DNA of 64,000 nucleotides from Schistosoma mansoni (GCF_000237925.1 NC_031498.1:17493004-17557003); one strand, 5' to 3'. Shown: positions 12,387-25,149, numbered from the stretch's first letter. Notes: a model not told the origin generated them from the sequence alone. Numbers and translations: made by a program.

Positions 12387-12431
12387 TTCCCTGAAGAAGT
12401 CCAGACAAGTTAGCTGGACGAAACGTTGGAA
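12387..12431 (+). ncRNA. Hammerhead-like motif, right Penelope arm
   Basis: TTCC (stem I), CTGAAGA (fits CUGANGA), one extra A, GTCCAG...CTGGAC (perfect 6-bp stem II with a 9-base loop), GAA, ACGT (short self-complementary stem III), T as cleavage-site base, GGAA (stem I). The extra A between core and stem II and the 4-bp stem I are departures from the ideal motif, so activity is uncertain. Confidence 0.5.
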
Positions 12432-12873
12432 TTATTTATAGTTCAATCGCTATGACTATTTCAATTATAACTTTTTTTCCACATATAATGAATTCTTATT
12501 TCTTATGTTTAATTATTGATTAGACTTTTGTTATCGTAATTTAATATTCTTACTACTATCAGTACACCTATCTTCCCACTATCAACTTGTAATTTTAACT
12601 ATTATTAAGCTTGGTTACATATTCTATTTCATTGTGATTATTGACTCAAATAGCCTTGTGATTGGTCTAACATTTTCATATAAATATTCATGTATATTAG
12701 AGTAAAGCATGATGACGATCTAATTGAAAACAATATTGTTCGCTTATATATGTTGTTCTAATTATACTGATGACACTGTTCAGAATGAAAATTATAAATT
12801 CCCTCACCGTACATAATGACTTCAATAAGAAATTTGACATAAAATAAAAAAAGATATCAATAACAAAACCTAC

Positions 12874-13098
12874 GGAAATGTTTTCTACATTTAAGTTAGA
12901 AAATAATTCATATCCGTCCCAGTACGTCCATGATTCGAAGTTCCTATCTGCTGCATTCAGCACAGCATTACATTCAACCGTATTTATTGAATCTGGATTA
13001 CCATCAGGAAGACACAGCCCGAATTCTGTTAAAAACCGTCCGCCACCAGTGGATTGAACTATACTTCTCACGTTTTTGAATGCATAATTCAAGAGAAG
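12874..13098 (-). CDS. Endoglycoceramidase-like GH5 glycosidase, exon 3
   Basis: Encodes residues 349-423. The acceptor TTTAG precedes CTT at 13098 and the donor GTAGGT follows at 12873, both phase 0. The exon carries GGRFLTEFGLCLPDG: Glu373 in TEFG is the expected catalytic nucleophile of the GH5 barrel. Further on, ESWTYWDGYELF matches the W-x-Y-W region of the substrate pocket seen in endoglycoceramidases. No interruption. The exon lies only about 100 bp from the right end of the Penelope-like element. Confidence 0.88.
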
Positions 13099-15159
13099 CT
13101 AAACACAAGCAATAAAAATATCAACATTGATAAGTATGTGAATGATTTCTGAAATGAAACTAGACTACAATAAACTGCATATGCTAAGTCAAAGCAATAA
13201 CACATCATCCATTTTGTTCATTAACCTATCATTCATTACATTTATGACTTAGTTATGAAAAATTGCAAAAAAACAACAGACGTTCAGTATTCTCTATCTT
13301 CAAATGATTATGATTATATTTATGTTCACAAGTACTTACATGACCGAGTGAAAAAAAGGCACAAAAATTGAGTGATTTCGAATTCTGTGGTTTGATTATA
13401 AAATAACTGGCTAGGAAAGAAGATGATTCTACAAATCACAAAATCAGTCATTTCTTAACAATTCATAAATAAGGATTCACACAACACCGAATCATCAGTT
13501 CAGTAGGATGGAAATGAACTAATACCAAAAAGTGGCATATTGTCAAGCAATGGCCATTATGTCTAACTGACTAAATATCACATTTACCAGAAATCCTGCA
13601 TAAGCTTATATGATTCACCATATAAGTTTATTGACAATGTTCTCGCGTTCACAATTGTTGAACCTGAAGAATAGATATGTAACTGATGTTCATTTGTGAA
13701 GAAAACTCATTCGAACATTGTAATTCTTAGTTGATTTGTCACGATAACAGCAAACTGTTAATCAGTTATGTGTATCACAAATGATGGAATGCATCGCATC
13801 ATTGAGTCAGAATCCACGTATTCATTGAATCAACTCAAACGACTTACACTAGTGTGAATAATATTTTTTATTGTTGTGTATGATGGAAATGAATAGCGCC
13901 TATTACTAGTTGTCACAATTTGCATATCAAACCATAGTGTTTACATTTTCGTTCCTAGATTACTCTACAGTACTTTTATTAAGTTCAGTTCCGGTGTTGC
14001 GTTCACCCTAATCAGTTCATCATTTATTAAGGACACATTAAACATTTATCTATATAAGCTGTAACTATCATTTGTATTTTTAATGAAATATTCACGGCTT
14101 CGTCTAAAATTATACATTTTGTATATGCAGACCACAAATGGAAACTCGAACTAAACAAATTAATTTGTTTGTCAATTTTTTTTTAACAATCAATATCTTA
14201 CAAGTTGGTGTGAATAACAGAATGGATTTGGACATCCTTTGTATCTGTCGATGCAACAATCAGATTAGAATTTCACTTGAATTCATAAACTGGAGATTTT
14301 GTCAACAAACAACATATGTACATTTGTATGCAATATCCTATGGTGTTTGTGAATAGGTTTCAATAGGTAAATGAGTTTAATGAAACCTACAAAACAAATG
14401 TTCTTACTTTGAAAGTTAACATAAAATACATATTAATCCAATGCTTCTATTTCCACTTCCACTGTTAGTTTGACTATTTGACTATATCTTAAGAATACTA
14501 AGATGACAGAATTCATAATTATCATGGCTTTATAGAATTATTCGTCAGTGTTGTTTATTCATCTACGCCTAATTTCAGACACACCCATTGCTATAACGTT
14601 TGCCAGTTACGATGATTCATAGAACATAAATGTTACTAATTTATAGAAGGAATGTAGAAATTTCTCATCTTATTTGACTTGTTTTAATCAATTACAAAAT
14701 ACACTATGGTTCTAACAACTTGCAAAGTTATTCATCATGTTGTTTACTGAGAGTATTTTCATGGTGAAAAAATAAATAATTAGCTAAATGGTAATTGATA
14801 AACATGAGCAAGTCAATGGGTGTTTTTCAATCAATTCCAAGTAAATCAATTCTAGGTAATTAAATTTCAAGTTTGATATAAAGTAGGGAAATCAAAAAAT
14901 AGCAATCGTCGAATGTCAAACTACTAATCTGAAAAATCACTCGCTAAGACCTATTGAAGCTTCAGTTTTGATTTCGGGTAGTGTTGCAAGCACGCACTAC
15001 TGAGTAGTTTTTAGTTGTTTGGTTAATGTGAGGACATGGTGTAAAATGTAAACAATATTTTATTATGAAAATACTTTCGGTCAACGATCCTTCGACATTT
15101 AACTTAATTGAATGTAGTTGTTCTGAATATAGATCGAATAATTTAATAAGGATGACAAA
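13099..15159. other. Intron 2, part downstream of the RTE LINE
   Basis: AT-rich intronic DNA. Around 14970-15010 there is a short stretch vaguely like a SINE hammerhead half (GCACGCACTACTGAGTAG), too short to call. Nothing else recognised. Confidence 0.35.
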
Positions 15160-18100
15160 CTTACTTACTTACTTACGCCTGTTACTCCCAATGGAGCATA
15201 GGCCGCCGACCAGCTTTCTCCAACCCACTCTGTCCTGGGCTTCCTTTTCTAGTTCTTTCCAGTTCTTGTTCATTCTTCTCATGTCTGTCTCTATTTCTCG
15301 GCGTAATGTGTTCTTTGGTCTTCCTCTTCTCCTTTGACCTTCAGGATTCCATGTGAGGGCTTGTCTTGTGACACAATTGGGTGATTTCCTCAAGGTGTGC
15401 CCAATCCACTTCCAGCACTTCTTCCTAATTTCTTCCTCCGCTGGAATCTGGTTTGTTGTCTCCCACAGTAACTTGTTGCTGATAGTGTCTGGCCATCGGA
15501 TCCGAAGTATCTTGCGTAGACAGCTGTTGATGAACACTTGTATCTTCTGGATAATGGCTTTCGTAGTTCTCCACGTCTCCGCCCCATACAGTAGAACTGT
15601 CTTGACATTTGTATTGAAAATTCTAACCTTGGTGTTGGTTGACAATTGTTTTGAGCTCCAGATGTTTTTCAGTTGTAGGTATGCTGCTCTTGCTTTGCCG
15701 ATCCGCGCCCTCACATCTGCATCTGATCCACCGTGTTCATCAATGATGCTGCCCAGATATGTAAAGGTTTCCACATCCTCCAAAGCTTCTCCGTCAAGTG
15801 TAATTTGATTGGCGCATATTGTATTGTATCGGAGAGTCTTGCTTTTCTCTTTGTTTATATTGAGACCTACTGCTGCCGAGGCTGCTGCTACACTGGTCGT
15901 TTTCTCCTGCATTTGTTGTTGCGTTTGTGATAGAAGAGCCAGATCATCCGCGAAGTCTAAATCGTCAAGCTGCATCCTTCCTGTCCACTGTATCCCGTGC
16001 ATTCCTCCAGATGTTGACGTCTTCATGATCCAGTCGATGACCAGGAGAAAGAGAAAGGGTGAGAGTAAGCAACCTTGCCTAACACCGGTCTTTACCTCGA
16101 ATGAGTCGGTGAGTTGTCCTCCGTGGACGATTTGGCAGTTTAGTCCATCATAGGAGTTCCGTATGATATTGACTATCTTCTCAGGCACGCCGTAGTGTCG
16201 AAGAAGCTTCCATAGTGTCGTCCTGTCCACGCTATCAAATGCCTTCTCGTAGTCGATGAAGTTGATGTACAGTGATGAGTTCCATTCGATTGATTGTTCC
16301 ACATTGATCCGCAGAGTTGCGATTTGATCTGTGCACGATCTATCCTTACGAAATCCAGCTTGTTGATCTCGAAGTTCGGCGTCCACGGAATCCTTCATCC
16401 TGTTTAACAATACTCGGTTGAAGACTTTTCCTGGTATTGAGAGGAGAGTGATGCCCCTGTAGTTGTCACACTTGCTGAGATCGCCTTTCTTTGGTATCTT
16501 AATCAGAAGTCCTTTTTTCCAGTCTGTTGGTACTTGTTCTTCGTCCCAAATCTTACTGAAGAGGATGTGGAGTATCTTGGCAGTTGCTGTTACATTTGCT
16601 GTCATTGCCTCTGCCGGGATATTGTCTGGTCCCGCTGCTTTGCCACTCTTGATTTGTCTAATGGCCATGCTGATCACTTCGATTGTTGGTGGGCCAATAT
16701 CGATTGGGAGGTCTGTGGGTGCTGCTTCGATGTTGGGTGGGTTCAGTGGAGCTTGTCGATTCAAGAGTTCCTTGAAGTGTTCTACCCACCTGTTTCGTTG
16801 TTCTTCAATGTCGGTGATTACTTTGCCTTCCTTGCTTTTCACTGGTCTTTCTGGCTTACGGTGATTTCCGGCAAGTTTCTTTGTTGTATCATACAGTTGT
16901 CTCATGTTTCCCTCTCTTGCAGCCTTTTCCGCTGTCATCGCTAAATCTTCCACATATTTACGTTTGTCGGTTCTGATGCTCCTCTTCACTTGCTTGTTTG
17001 CCTCTGTGTATTCGGCTTGTGCCTTGACTTTTTCCGCTCTTGTTCGGCTGATATTGATTGCTGCCTTCTTGTTCCTCCTTGCTTCAATCTTATCCAGTGT
17101 ACCAACAGTGATCCATTCCTTGTGATGGTGCTTCTTTTGGCCCAGAACCTCTTGACATGTTGAAACGATTGCCTCCTTGATACCTTTCCAGTTGCTCTCC
17201 ATGGTAGTCCCCTCTCCACTGAGTAGATCATCAAAGGCCTCGAACCTGTTGCTGAGGGCTATGTTGAATTTATTGAGTCTGTCAGCATCTCCAAGAAAGG
17301 CCGTATTAAACTTTTGTGATGTTGTCCGCGCCGTTGTCCAGTGCTTCTTGAGTTTTAGTTTCATCTTGGCGACCAGCAAATGATGATCGGATGCTATATC
17401 AGCTCCTCTTCTGGTTCTCACATCCTCCATCGTCCTCCTGAACTTTTTGTTGATGCAGATATGGTCGATTTGATTCTGTGTAATGTGATCCGATGAAATC
17501 CAAGTGGCTTTGTGTATGTTTTTGTGTGGGAATATGGTGCCACCTATTACCAGTTTATTGAAGGCACATAGGTTTGCAAATCTCTCACCATTTTCGTTCC
17601 TTTCTCCCAGTCCATGTTGTCCCATGACGTCTTCGTATCCAGTGTTGTCCATTCCAACCTTAGCATTGAGATCTCCCATCAGAATGGTCAGGTCCTTGGT
17701 TGGGCACTTCTCGACAATCGACTGCAGCCTATCGTAGAATTGGTCTTTAGCGTCTTCATCGTAGTCATTGGTAGGCGCATAGCATTGGATGACGTTCATT
17801 ATAATGCCCTCTCTCTTTGTTTTGAAGGAGGCTTTGATGATCCTTGGTCCATTAGATTCCCATCCAATAAGTGCATTTTGTGCTTTTCTGGACAGCATCA
17901 ATGCAACTCCTTGTGTATGTGGGGCATTTTCTTCTTCATGACCAGAGTATAACAGAAGTTCTCCTGAAGACAGTCGTTGTTGTCCAACCTGCGTCCAATG
18001 TGTTTCGCTGATTCCAAGAACCTCCAGGTTGTATTTTCTCATTTGTGCAGCAATTTGGAAGACTCTTCCGGTCTCCCACATTGTTCGGACATTCCATGTA

Positions 18101-18362
18101 CCTATAAAAATTGTCGCTCTGGTTGTAAGAAGGTGCATCAGCCTCATGACTTCCGAAGGAACTCGGCTTTCATCATGAGACGTCATAATTATTCCTTCTA
18201 CTCCCAGGGCAGAGTTTGAAAGGTTTGAATGATTTTTTCTGGTTAGCGTTTTTTTAGCGAGTTGATTTTCTACGGGATGGGGTCGCTAACCCCATGCCCA
18301 ACCCTCCTCCTTTACCCGGGCTTGGGACCGGCAGTAACCCCCAGAGGAGCTACAGGCGGAGT
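15160..18362 (-). mobile_element. Full-length RTE-clade (SR2-like) LINE with target duplication
   Basis: About 3.2 kb on the minus strand, same orientation as the host gene. TAAGGATGACAAA (13 bp) flanks it at 15147-15159 and 18363-18375. The 5' end is GC-rich (from CTCCGCCTGTAGCTCC) and the 3' end is a short GTAA repeat. An uninterrupted 1005-codon frame fills most of it. A clean target duplication, an intact frame and both ends present indicate a recent insertion in intron 2 of the endoglycoceramidase gene. Confidence 0.92.
15169..18186 (-). CDS. RTE LINE polyprotein: AP endonuclease plus reverse transcriptase
   Basis: 1005 residues with no internal stop. Residues about 30-260 form an apurinic-type endonuclease: [13 protein letters not shown] at the start, [18 protein letters not shown], and [10 protein letters not shown] at the end, giving the metal and His/Asp residues expected for target nicking. 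The reverse transcriptase covers about 500-790: [15 protein letters not shown] (motif A), [13 protein letters not shown] (motif B), [13 protein letters not shown] (motif C). The C-terminus [12 protein letters not shown] runs straight into the GTAA tail, so the stop codon is made by the tail repeat and there is essentially no 3' UTR. The first Met in the frame at 18186 was taken as start; the frame is open further upstream without another Met. Length and organisation fit RTE-clade elements known from schistosomes. Confidence 0.93.
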   Translation of the reverse strand: MTSHDESRVPSEVMRLMHLLTTRATIFIGTWNVRTMWETGRVFQIAAQMRKYNLEVLGISETHWTQVGQQRLSSGELLLYSGHEEENAPHTQGVALMLSRKAQNALIGWESNGPRIIKASFKTKREGIIMNVIQCYAPTNDYDEDAKDQFYDRLQSIVEKCPTKDLTILMGDLNAKVGMDNTGYEDVMGQHGLGERNENGERFANLCAFNKLVIGGTIFPHKNIHKATWISSDHITQNQIDHICINKKFRRTMEDVRTRRGADIASDHHLLVAKMKLKLKKHWTTARTTSQKFNTAFLGDADRLNKFNIALSNRFEAFDDLLSGEGTTMESNWKGIKEAIVSTCQEVLGQKKHHHKEWITVGTLDKIEARRNKKAAINISRTRAEKVKAQAEYTEANKQVKRSIRTDKRKYVEDLAMTAEKAAREGNMRQLYDTTKKLAGNHRKPERPVKSKEGKVITDIEEQRNRWVEHFKELLNRQAPLNPPNIEAAPTDLPIDIGPPTIEVISMAIRQIKSGKAAGPDNIPAEAMTANVTATAKILHILFSKIWDEEQVPTDWKKGLLIKIPKKGDLSKCDNYRGITLLSIPGKVFNRVLLNRMKDSVDAELRDQQAGFRKDRSCTDQIATLRINVEQSIEWNSSLYINFIDYEKAFDSVDRTTLWKLLRHYGVPEKIVNIIRNSYDGLNCQIVHGGQLTDSFEVKTGVRQGCLLSPFLFLLVIDWIMKTSTSGGMHGIQWTGRMQLDDLDFADDLALLSQTQQQMQEKTTSVAAASAAVGLNINKEKSKTLRYNTICANQITLDGEALEDVETFTYLGSIIDEHGGSDADVRARIGKARAAYLQLKNIWSSKQLSTNTKVRIFNTNVKTVLLYGAETWRTTKAIIQKIQVFINSCLRKILRIRWPDTISNKLLWETTNQIPAEEEIRKKCWKWIGHTLRKSPNCVTRQALTWNPEGQRRRGRPKNTLRREIETDMRRMNKNWKELEKEAQDRVGWRKLVGGLCSIGSNRRK

Positions 18363-18375
18363 TAAGGATGACAAA

Positions 18376-18540
18376 GGATTTCAATATTTTCCAGACAAGT
18401 CTGGTTATCAAGTTACGAACAAAAATCAAGTCAGTAAGCTAATGCTACAAAATATCAGTGGGTTATTGTTGTTATTTAAGCATCAAATATTCAAAATGCA
18501 CATACACTACAAACAATAAACCAGGTATTGAAACTCTCAC
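18376..18540. other. Intron 2, part upstream of the RTE LINE
   Basis: Short AT-rich intron remainder between the LINE target duplication and the exon 2 donor. Confidence 0.5.
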
Positions 18541-18824
18541 CTGATCACACAAATGTCGTTTCCATGATGGCATATGTTCTGTAGCTGGTGTCGATTCCAA
18601 TAGCCAACAGTAGTAATGATAAGATAATACACTCTTCTTTCTGGCCATCTCATCTTGTAATAGACCAGGAACACGTTGCATGCCAGTACCAGGTATTCCA
18701 TTGACAAATGGAAAAAATATTCCATAAGTTACACTCTCGTAAAATATCAATGTATCCTTGTCTGTTTGACGAATAACATTCACCAAGTAATCATAAAACA
18801 ATAAAAGATTTTGACCTGCAATAT
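18541..18824 (-). CDS. Endoglycoceramidase-like GH5 glycosidase, exon 2
   Basis: Encodes the rest of residue 254 through residue 348. The acceptor CACAG before AT at 18824 restores the codon split at the end of exon 1 (A + AT), and the donor is CAG followed by GTGAGA, phase 0. The sequence starts IAGQNLLLFYDYLVNVIRQ, the helix after the NEP motif in endoglycoceramidases, then DTLIFYESVTYG and the SYHYYCW block, both characteristic of the GH5 endoglycoceramidase barrel. No interruption. Confidence 0.87.
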
Positions 18825-21800
18825 CTGTGCGAATACAAAAAGAAAAAGGCCAGAAATGTAAGAATCGAAATAGATTTTCAGAATGAAGACAATTGAAAGT
18901 TAACAACAATGATTTCCAATATCACAGTACATAAGTAAGCCAGTCAATGTTAAGCTGAAATAAACATATCTGTGATGGACAGAATATTTACGGAAATCAA
19001 GATTGTGGTTGAGCGTGAATAGTCCTACTTACTTTACATCCAGTTAAATTCATACTTTGCAAGTATTCAGTCAATTATGTTTATGTTTACAAGAAAGAAA
19101 TTAGACGTACAATAAGGCAATAACTCACAGTAATTAACATTGATACAATTATTAGATCGGTATAATTTTAGCTCTCTCTAACTGAATGAAGTTGTCAATG
19201 ATGATTAATTAATCTTCTTAAATATTACTCAACAGAAAACATCAACCTCATTTGTTCAACTACCACAGTAATCTATTTTCAAGATATAGGTCATTAATCA
19301 ATCCAAAAATCAGGTTTCAAGTGAATTTTTAAATGAAATGTAACTAAGTAATAACTCTTTGACAACACATTATTATCATAAAATGTGATAATACACTTCA
19401 CTAAATACAACGACGTTATCTCAACCCACGAAGCTATTTGTTGTTGTTTTCAAAATGTATAGATGTTTTATATAAAGTTAGTATACAACCTGACAGTTTA
19501 TTACTTAATCAATCAGACTATCATTCATTGTACAAAAGGACATCTATTTAGCTTTCTTTACATAAGATCTGAATCTACTACGTTGTGATGAATATAAATA
19601 AATAAAACAATTTCCATGTTTCATACATTCTGATCTCTTGTTAAATTAAAGTAAAGCTCGAAAGATAAGATATACTAAATAACATGGATTCATTATACTT
19701 CAAAGGTTCTCATCAGTTGGAAACGACTTGAATTTACATTATTATTCTAAAAATTCGTTTACACACAGTAATCAGTGGAGTTTAGTTTGAACTAGGATAA
19801 GAAACAAGAAGGGGAAACAACTTCTTCAACATAATGGGTAAGATCACTTTAGATCTTTATGTTGAATATAAAGTCATGAAAATATAGAAGGGAAGTTATC
19901 AATCATAATAAATAGGTAATAAATAAACATAAATGGCTAATAAATAAGTAATAATCAAGGTATGTATTTGACAAAGAATAAAAGTTAACATCCCGAGTGA
20001 ATGTCATTGGAAGTTTTCATTTATGCATTAAAGAGATAATGTAATTAACTAACGTTAAAATAATATAAGACAGCTATATTACAATGGAAATGAGAGGATT
20101 GTCATTTTTTCCTTCTGTATGCGAAGGTTAAATTGAAAGCCGCAAGAAAGTAGATTGATGATAATTTATTAATATTAGTCAAATCTTACCACTGATGCCT
20201 AGAATTGCAATCGGATAGTCTGTTTTGGAATATGTGCATACTGTGCAAATGGTCTCGACAAAGAGAGTATATAACAGGCTTGATAAGCAGAGATAAATGG
20301 AGGGTAGCAGTGTAATGTAAAGCGCTCATTTCTCTCTATTTTAGATGTAGATGTATCTGTATCAAAGAGTTAATGTTAAATAAACAAAAACAATCAACAA
20401 ATGGTTTTGATCATTGTAAGTTCACCTTTTGATGTTAGTTGTCATCATGGTAATATAAAATTTATGCTTGTCATCTACCTTCTAATATTCAGATATATGT
20501 TATTCCATGTCGCCATATGTTGGTTCTGGACGAGCCGAGATAGAAACGATAAGATGTCGGTTTATTTGCTTCAAAAAAATATTTCATTGATAACCATGGA
20601 TACGATTGATAACATTCTTCTAGAATCTGATTGCCATTAGAATTACTCAAATACAGTTAATTTCGCATGAAAAGTATGAGTTATGTGATAGCTGGTTATT
20701 ATTGATCACAAGTTTAAATTTCATTTTGATTGAGGTTATGAATTGACAAATGTTAGACAACCATTGAAAACCTTAAAGCACAGGAAGGCCATTCGGTCCT
20801 GAATTTTGAATTCTCAGCAGTGAGCATCAATGGTCCTGCAAGCGGGATGCGCACTGTTGAGGAATCACGTTTCAAGAGAAAACAGCTAAGGTTTTCAATG
20901 GCAGTTCAACATTGAACGGTTCAAGAACAAATTGACATGAAACTCAAAACAAGATGATGTAAAATTGATAGTTTTATAGATTTGTATCAATCAGCAAATT
21001 TCTGTTGTAACCAACGTAATCTCTGTTACAGTCGAAACCGCCATTGGAATAACCTAACAACAATGACTTTTTCGATCTTATTATTATTATTATTAATGGC
21101 TTTATTCAATATTATAATCTGGTACAATATAGAATTCTCAGCACGAGTTATTTCAACAAGTTTTTTTTACCAAAAAAAGAAACAAAACAAACAAAAAAAC
21201 AGAACAGAAATAACAAAAAAAAGGTTTAGGAAAATCTGAGTTTATACAAATTATCGAATTTGAGACATGCTTAAGAAGACAGGTTATTTACTAGGTCAAC
21301 TCTAACAGCCTGTTCGTCACAAAGTAAATTTGCTAAGTAAGGTATTACAGAACTTAGTCAATTAGGATGAGAGTTGAGTTTCTGTACCCATGTAACTTTT
21401 AAGCGAAATGATCAACATATTGGGAACAGTTCAGCATGTACTTTTTTATAAGCATCAAACACTCTTAAGTGGAACCAGCAGAAGTGAAACTGGGATTGGT
21501 GAATGAATTGGAATTCCAAATTCCATCAAAATTGAACGCATGTGATTCCATGGAGGAAACACTAAAAACTACTCAACAAAAAAGAACCTAGTTAAGTTCA
21601 ATGTTAACTGTTCTAGAGAAATGGTAACGGACAAAATTTGAAATAAAAATAAACTAGTTGAAGGAATGCAATCTACAATCAATTAACAATATTAACAGTA
21701 TTTGGTCTTTCAGTTACGTAATAAACAACTGAATTCCCATTACACTAATGAAGTGAAGTTAGACACTAAACATTTGAAAGATTAAAATATTTATTCCATC

Positions 21801-24389
21801 AAATCATGCCTAAAGAACTTATTGGTATGTTAGCAAGTAACGTTCATACATTGGTCGTATGTGAAATGAATCTAATTTGTCACTTAGGTTAATGATGACA
21901 ACATGAGACATAAATTGAATACTCGAGTTGAGCAAAAACACAAACCAATCGCCATATTTAAAAAGTGACTATCAGAATGATTGGAAAAAATATATCAATA
22001 TTACTGGTTGATATCGAGGTTTGTAGACATTTTACGAAATCGAATTACCGAAGTGTAGTTGGGCGTAACTCGCATTATTTTATTGCCCTATTTGATTGTG
22101 ATGATGGTCATTCTAAGTAATGATTCCTAATGTAACAACACTTATTACTTGTAATGATGCTGGTTTTTGGCTGACAAGTGATCTATTTGTGACTTCAAAC
22201 TTGGAAGCTATTTGTATCCTGATAATTTGAGTGATTTATTTCTTATTACTTAACCATAGACCCCGATGATAGTAAAACCAGTGAGATCACATTATTCCTG
22301 CCAAGTAAGCTTTCAGAAAACAATATCACTTAAGTAAGTATCTGAATTTATCTAAACCTGTTCAGCTCCAGCTACTCGCCTTTCTTTGTAGTTGGAAAAG
22401 CTTTTTCCTATTATTTTGTATTGTTTTCAAAGGTGAAGTTAATACCTACTTATAATTAAAAATAAAATGATTACAAACATTGAAAGGATGCTTGAACAAC
22501 CAAATTACCGTCTTTGAAAATTTGATAATGGGATCATGGAAGAATAACAGTTTATCATAATGCTCATGGATTGCATGTTCGTGTCTGTGCAAGTTCCTTG
22601 GTGTGAATTACTGAGATGTTACAATATTAAACCGTTCAGTGATAGTCTTTTAGTTACTTGTGGAAATAATTTTCAGAAAATACACTGTTAGATACACGTT
22701 TGAATCAATTTTTTATATTTGACCAGGATATTGTAACTCAGAAGCCACCATAAATGTTGAGTTTTTGGTATAGATACTATAATTATAATATTGTAATCCG
22801 AAAATAACTCAGTCACAACTCTTATTAAGTTAGGTTTAAAGGTATTCTGGATTTGGTGAGTAATCTACGATTTTTACTTCGATAAATGAACAAGCGTGAC
22901 TTGCTTCAAACAAAACTAACTGGAATTCTTTAGGCGTAGACCGATGTAAAAGTAATAAAAGAGAATTAGTCCAGACAGATACAAAATGGAAACTCATTGC
23001 TGAACTGTTGAACTCAGTATTCTAATATTTACTGAACTCGGAGACTACAACGAAGTCAGAGTTAACTTTAACTACTATATACGTGCTTCGAGTGTTTTGA
23101 ATGTCATAATTTTCTAAGTTTTGGCAATCCCAAAACCACTAAATTTTACTCACATTATTGATGAGGTCAAAAAGAATGAAAAAAATCTTTATTCCTCGTG
23201 AACATTTGAACTCTGAATGCTCTATCCTAATGCTTCAAGCCTACAGTATCAATGTCACTGACCGATGTGAGTTAAGTGGTTACTTCAATTTAGTCTAAAG
23301 TTCAATCTTCGTTCTAATAATACATGATATCATCTCTTCGCTCTAATAATGTCATTCATTTGAATAATATGGGCTGAATCATCAAATCCTCTAATAGTGA
23401 TTCACGAGAATCATACTGAAGGGAAGAAAAAAAGAACTATGTAACAAAACCAAATCAATTATGAACTCTAAGAGTAAGCCTGAAAAGTCAATATACGCTT
23501 GCTCTGAATGTAGAGAAAATGGCTTACCATTTACTTCCAATTCTATTTTAATTAATTTTGAAGGAATTTATTTTTTTAAAAACGTTAATCACATTCCATC
23601 AATTTTAATGCTTATGACAGTTGCTGAATTTTTGTCTAATTATTAATATCCAGGTTAGAAATATGTTATCAATTATCGTTGTAAGTCAACGTTAGCTTTT
23701 CTGAATAAGGTTTCACCTCTTAGTTTACCTAGAACCTGAACTTAGGTGAGGAATTCATGAAAAACAAACAGTTGAAACATAGTTAATTCTAAAATGATCT
23801 ATCTCAACAATATGTCAACAAATAGAGTGAACTGAAAATCATCTGAATGATTGATTGATTACCTTGAGTTACTCTCATTCCTTAAACTAAATCAAGAAAA
23901 GTGAGTGCGGATTCCTGAAGAATAATTTCCTTTAGTAAAAATAATATTCAATCATATTGACTAAATTGACCTTGATGTAAAAGAAATATGTAAACTATTT
24001 GAATGACATACCGACGTTCTAATGTAAACTCATTGTAGAGGTGATACGACATGAAGTTACCACATATTTCTGTATTAGTTTATCATAAAAACATGTGCAC
24101 CTTTAAAAATGAAAATATACGCACTGATGTCCACATTGACGTGATTTATTTTAATTAGGATTTAGAATGATAATTTAAGTGGACTGATAAAAGGAGGACA
24201 AGTAAAAACCTGGTTGATTTACAAAACAATAAGCATCCAACGACTTGAATATCAATTGATTTGAATGAATTCATTGCAAGTAAAAACAAAATCTCCAGTC
24301 AAATCAAAAGACTCGAAATAATGAAGGAAGCATTATGATGAAAATGTTTAAAAGCAATAGTAGTAAACTCTTGTACACTTGTCACTTAC
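18825..24389. other. Intron 1 of the endoglycoceramidase gene
   Basis: About 5.6 kb of AT-rich DNA. It holds an old inverted SINE pair (20757-20925) and a (TTA)n stretch followed by an A-rich run (21076-21240) that may be the end of an eroded retroelement. No exon or other gene is visible. Confidence 0.5.
20757..20925. mobile_element. Old inverted pair of hammerhead SINEs
   Basis: The left half, read on the minus strand, has CTCACTGCTGAGAATTC, GGACCGAATGGCC and the tail AAGGTTTTCAATGG. The right half, on the plus strand, has GCGCACTGTTGAGGAATC followed by the same tail, AAGGTTTTCAATGG. This is the same arrangement as at 11.8 and 60.4 kb but much more diverged. Neither half keeps a complete hammerhead core. 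Confidence 0.6.
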
Positions 24390-25149
24390 TAGGCAAAAGA
24401 AGAAATGGATTTAAATAAAAATTTCCAGGTGGTGGTTCATTTATCAAATCATAACCTAAAACGTTATATTTCTTCCCGAAACGATCAGTTGTTATCCTCC
24501 AATATTCTGCAAAATAATTCCATAATCCTGAAACATTTTTATATATACTTTCAAATGCATGTGCACTCTCATATGTGGCGTAGGTTAAAAACCAGGCACT
24601 TTGACTTGGATCTTTCTTTAATGGCCAAGGGTATTGGAATAAATAGGGTGGTCGCTTTATTTTATCCATAAACCAATCAGGCACAGCATCAATTGCACCG
24701 AGACGTTTTGATAATCCATCTTGATGCAAGTCAATGATAATATAAACTCCATATAATCCAGCATTGTCGATAATTTTTTCAATAATATCTATATACTCTA
24801 GACTGGTCTCGTTTTCATGTGGTTTTAATGCTATCCAGCTGAATCCTAAGCGTATAACATTGATTCCCCAATCTCGAAGTACTTTGAATGTATGAGGGTC
24901 AAGTAATTTTGGAATGTAAAATGGTGTGACTTTATGCACACAATTGATACCATGAAATAGTTTAATAAATCCATTTGAATCAACAAAGTAACCAGTATCA
25001 TCGTCAATAGTCACTTTTCCACGAGCTTCTAAATAAAACACTTTTAGTAATAATATCATTATCCATGACAAGCGTAAGAGTGTATTCACTGGAGTGTTCT
25101 TAGAATCTCCAAAAAGTTCAAGTTGCTTTGATGATCTTGTCAATCTCAT
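24390..25149 (-). CDS. Endoglycoceramidase-like GH5 glycosidase, exon 1
   Basis: First exon, residues 1-253 plus one base of codon 254. Enzymes of this family release the intact glycan from glycosphingolipids. Residues about 23-43 (LLRLSWIMILLLKVFYLEA) look like a signal peptide or anchor. GH5 features follow: FHGINCVHK near 65, GINVIRLGFSW at 95-105, IIIDLHQDG at 137-145, and GYDLINEPPPGN with Glu238 as expected acid/base. The donor is CCTA followed by GTAAGT. The exon is uninterrupted and the four exons sum to 1599 bases, exactly 533 codons with the stop, which strongly supports one functional gene. I know endoglycoceramidase-like proteins from schistosomes and cnidarians; the exact substrate is inferred. 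Confidence 0.9.

Larger units (their letters stand above)
7649..12771 (+). mobile_element. Penelope-like retroelement with inverted terminal arms and target duplication
   Basis: The element is about 5.1 kb. The sequence TTATACTGA occurs immediately left (7640-7648) and right (12772-12780), a 9-bp target duplication. The left 1.3 kb is the reverse complement of the right end, and the central part encodes a Penelope-type reverse transcriptase on the plus strand, so a full copy is preceded by an inverted partial copy. Inverted or tandem terminal partial copies are known for Penelope-like elements. A hammerhead SINE pair and a 200-N gap lie inside the right arm. The element is inserted antisense in intron 3 of the endoglycoceramidase gene. 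Coding frames are interrupted, so it is unlikely to be autonomous now. Confidence 0.85.

Noticed and set aside
14970-15010. GCACGCACTACTGAGTAG near the LINE, like half of a hammerhead
   Set aside because: No stem II or GAA follows; cannot be distinguished from chance.
16463-16944. Long plus-strand open frames over the RTE element
   Set aside because: Antisense shadows of the 1005-codon RTE protein.
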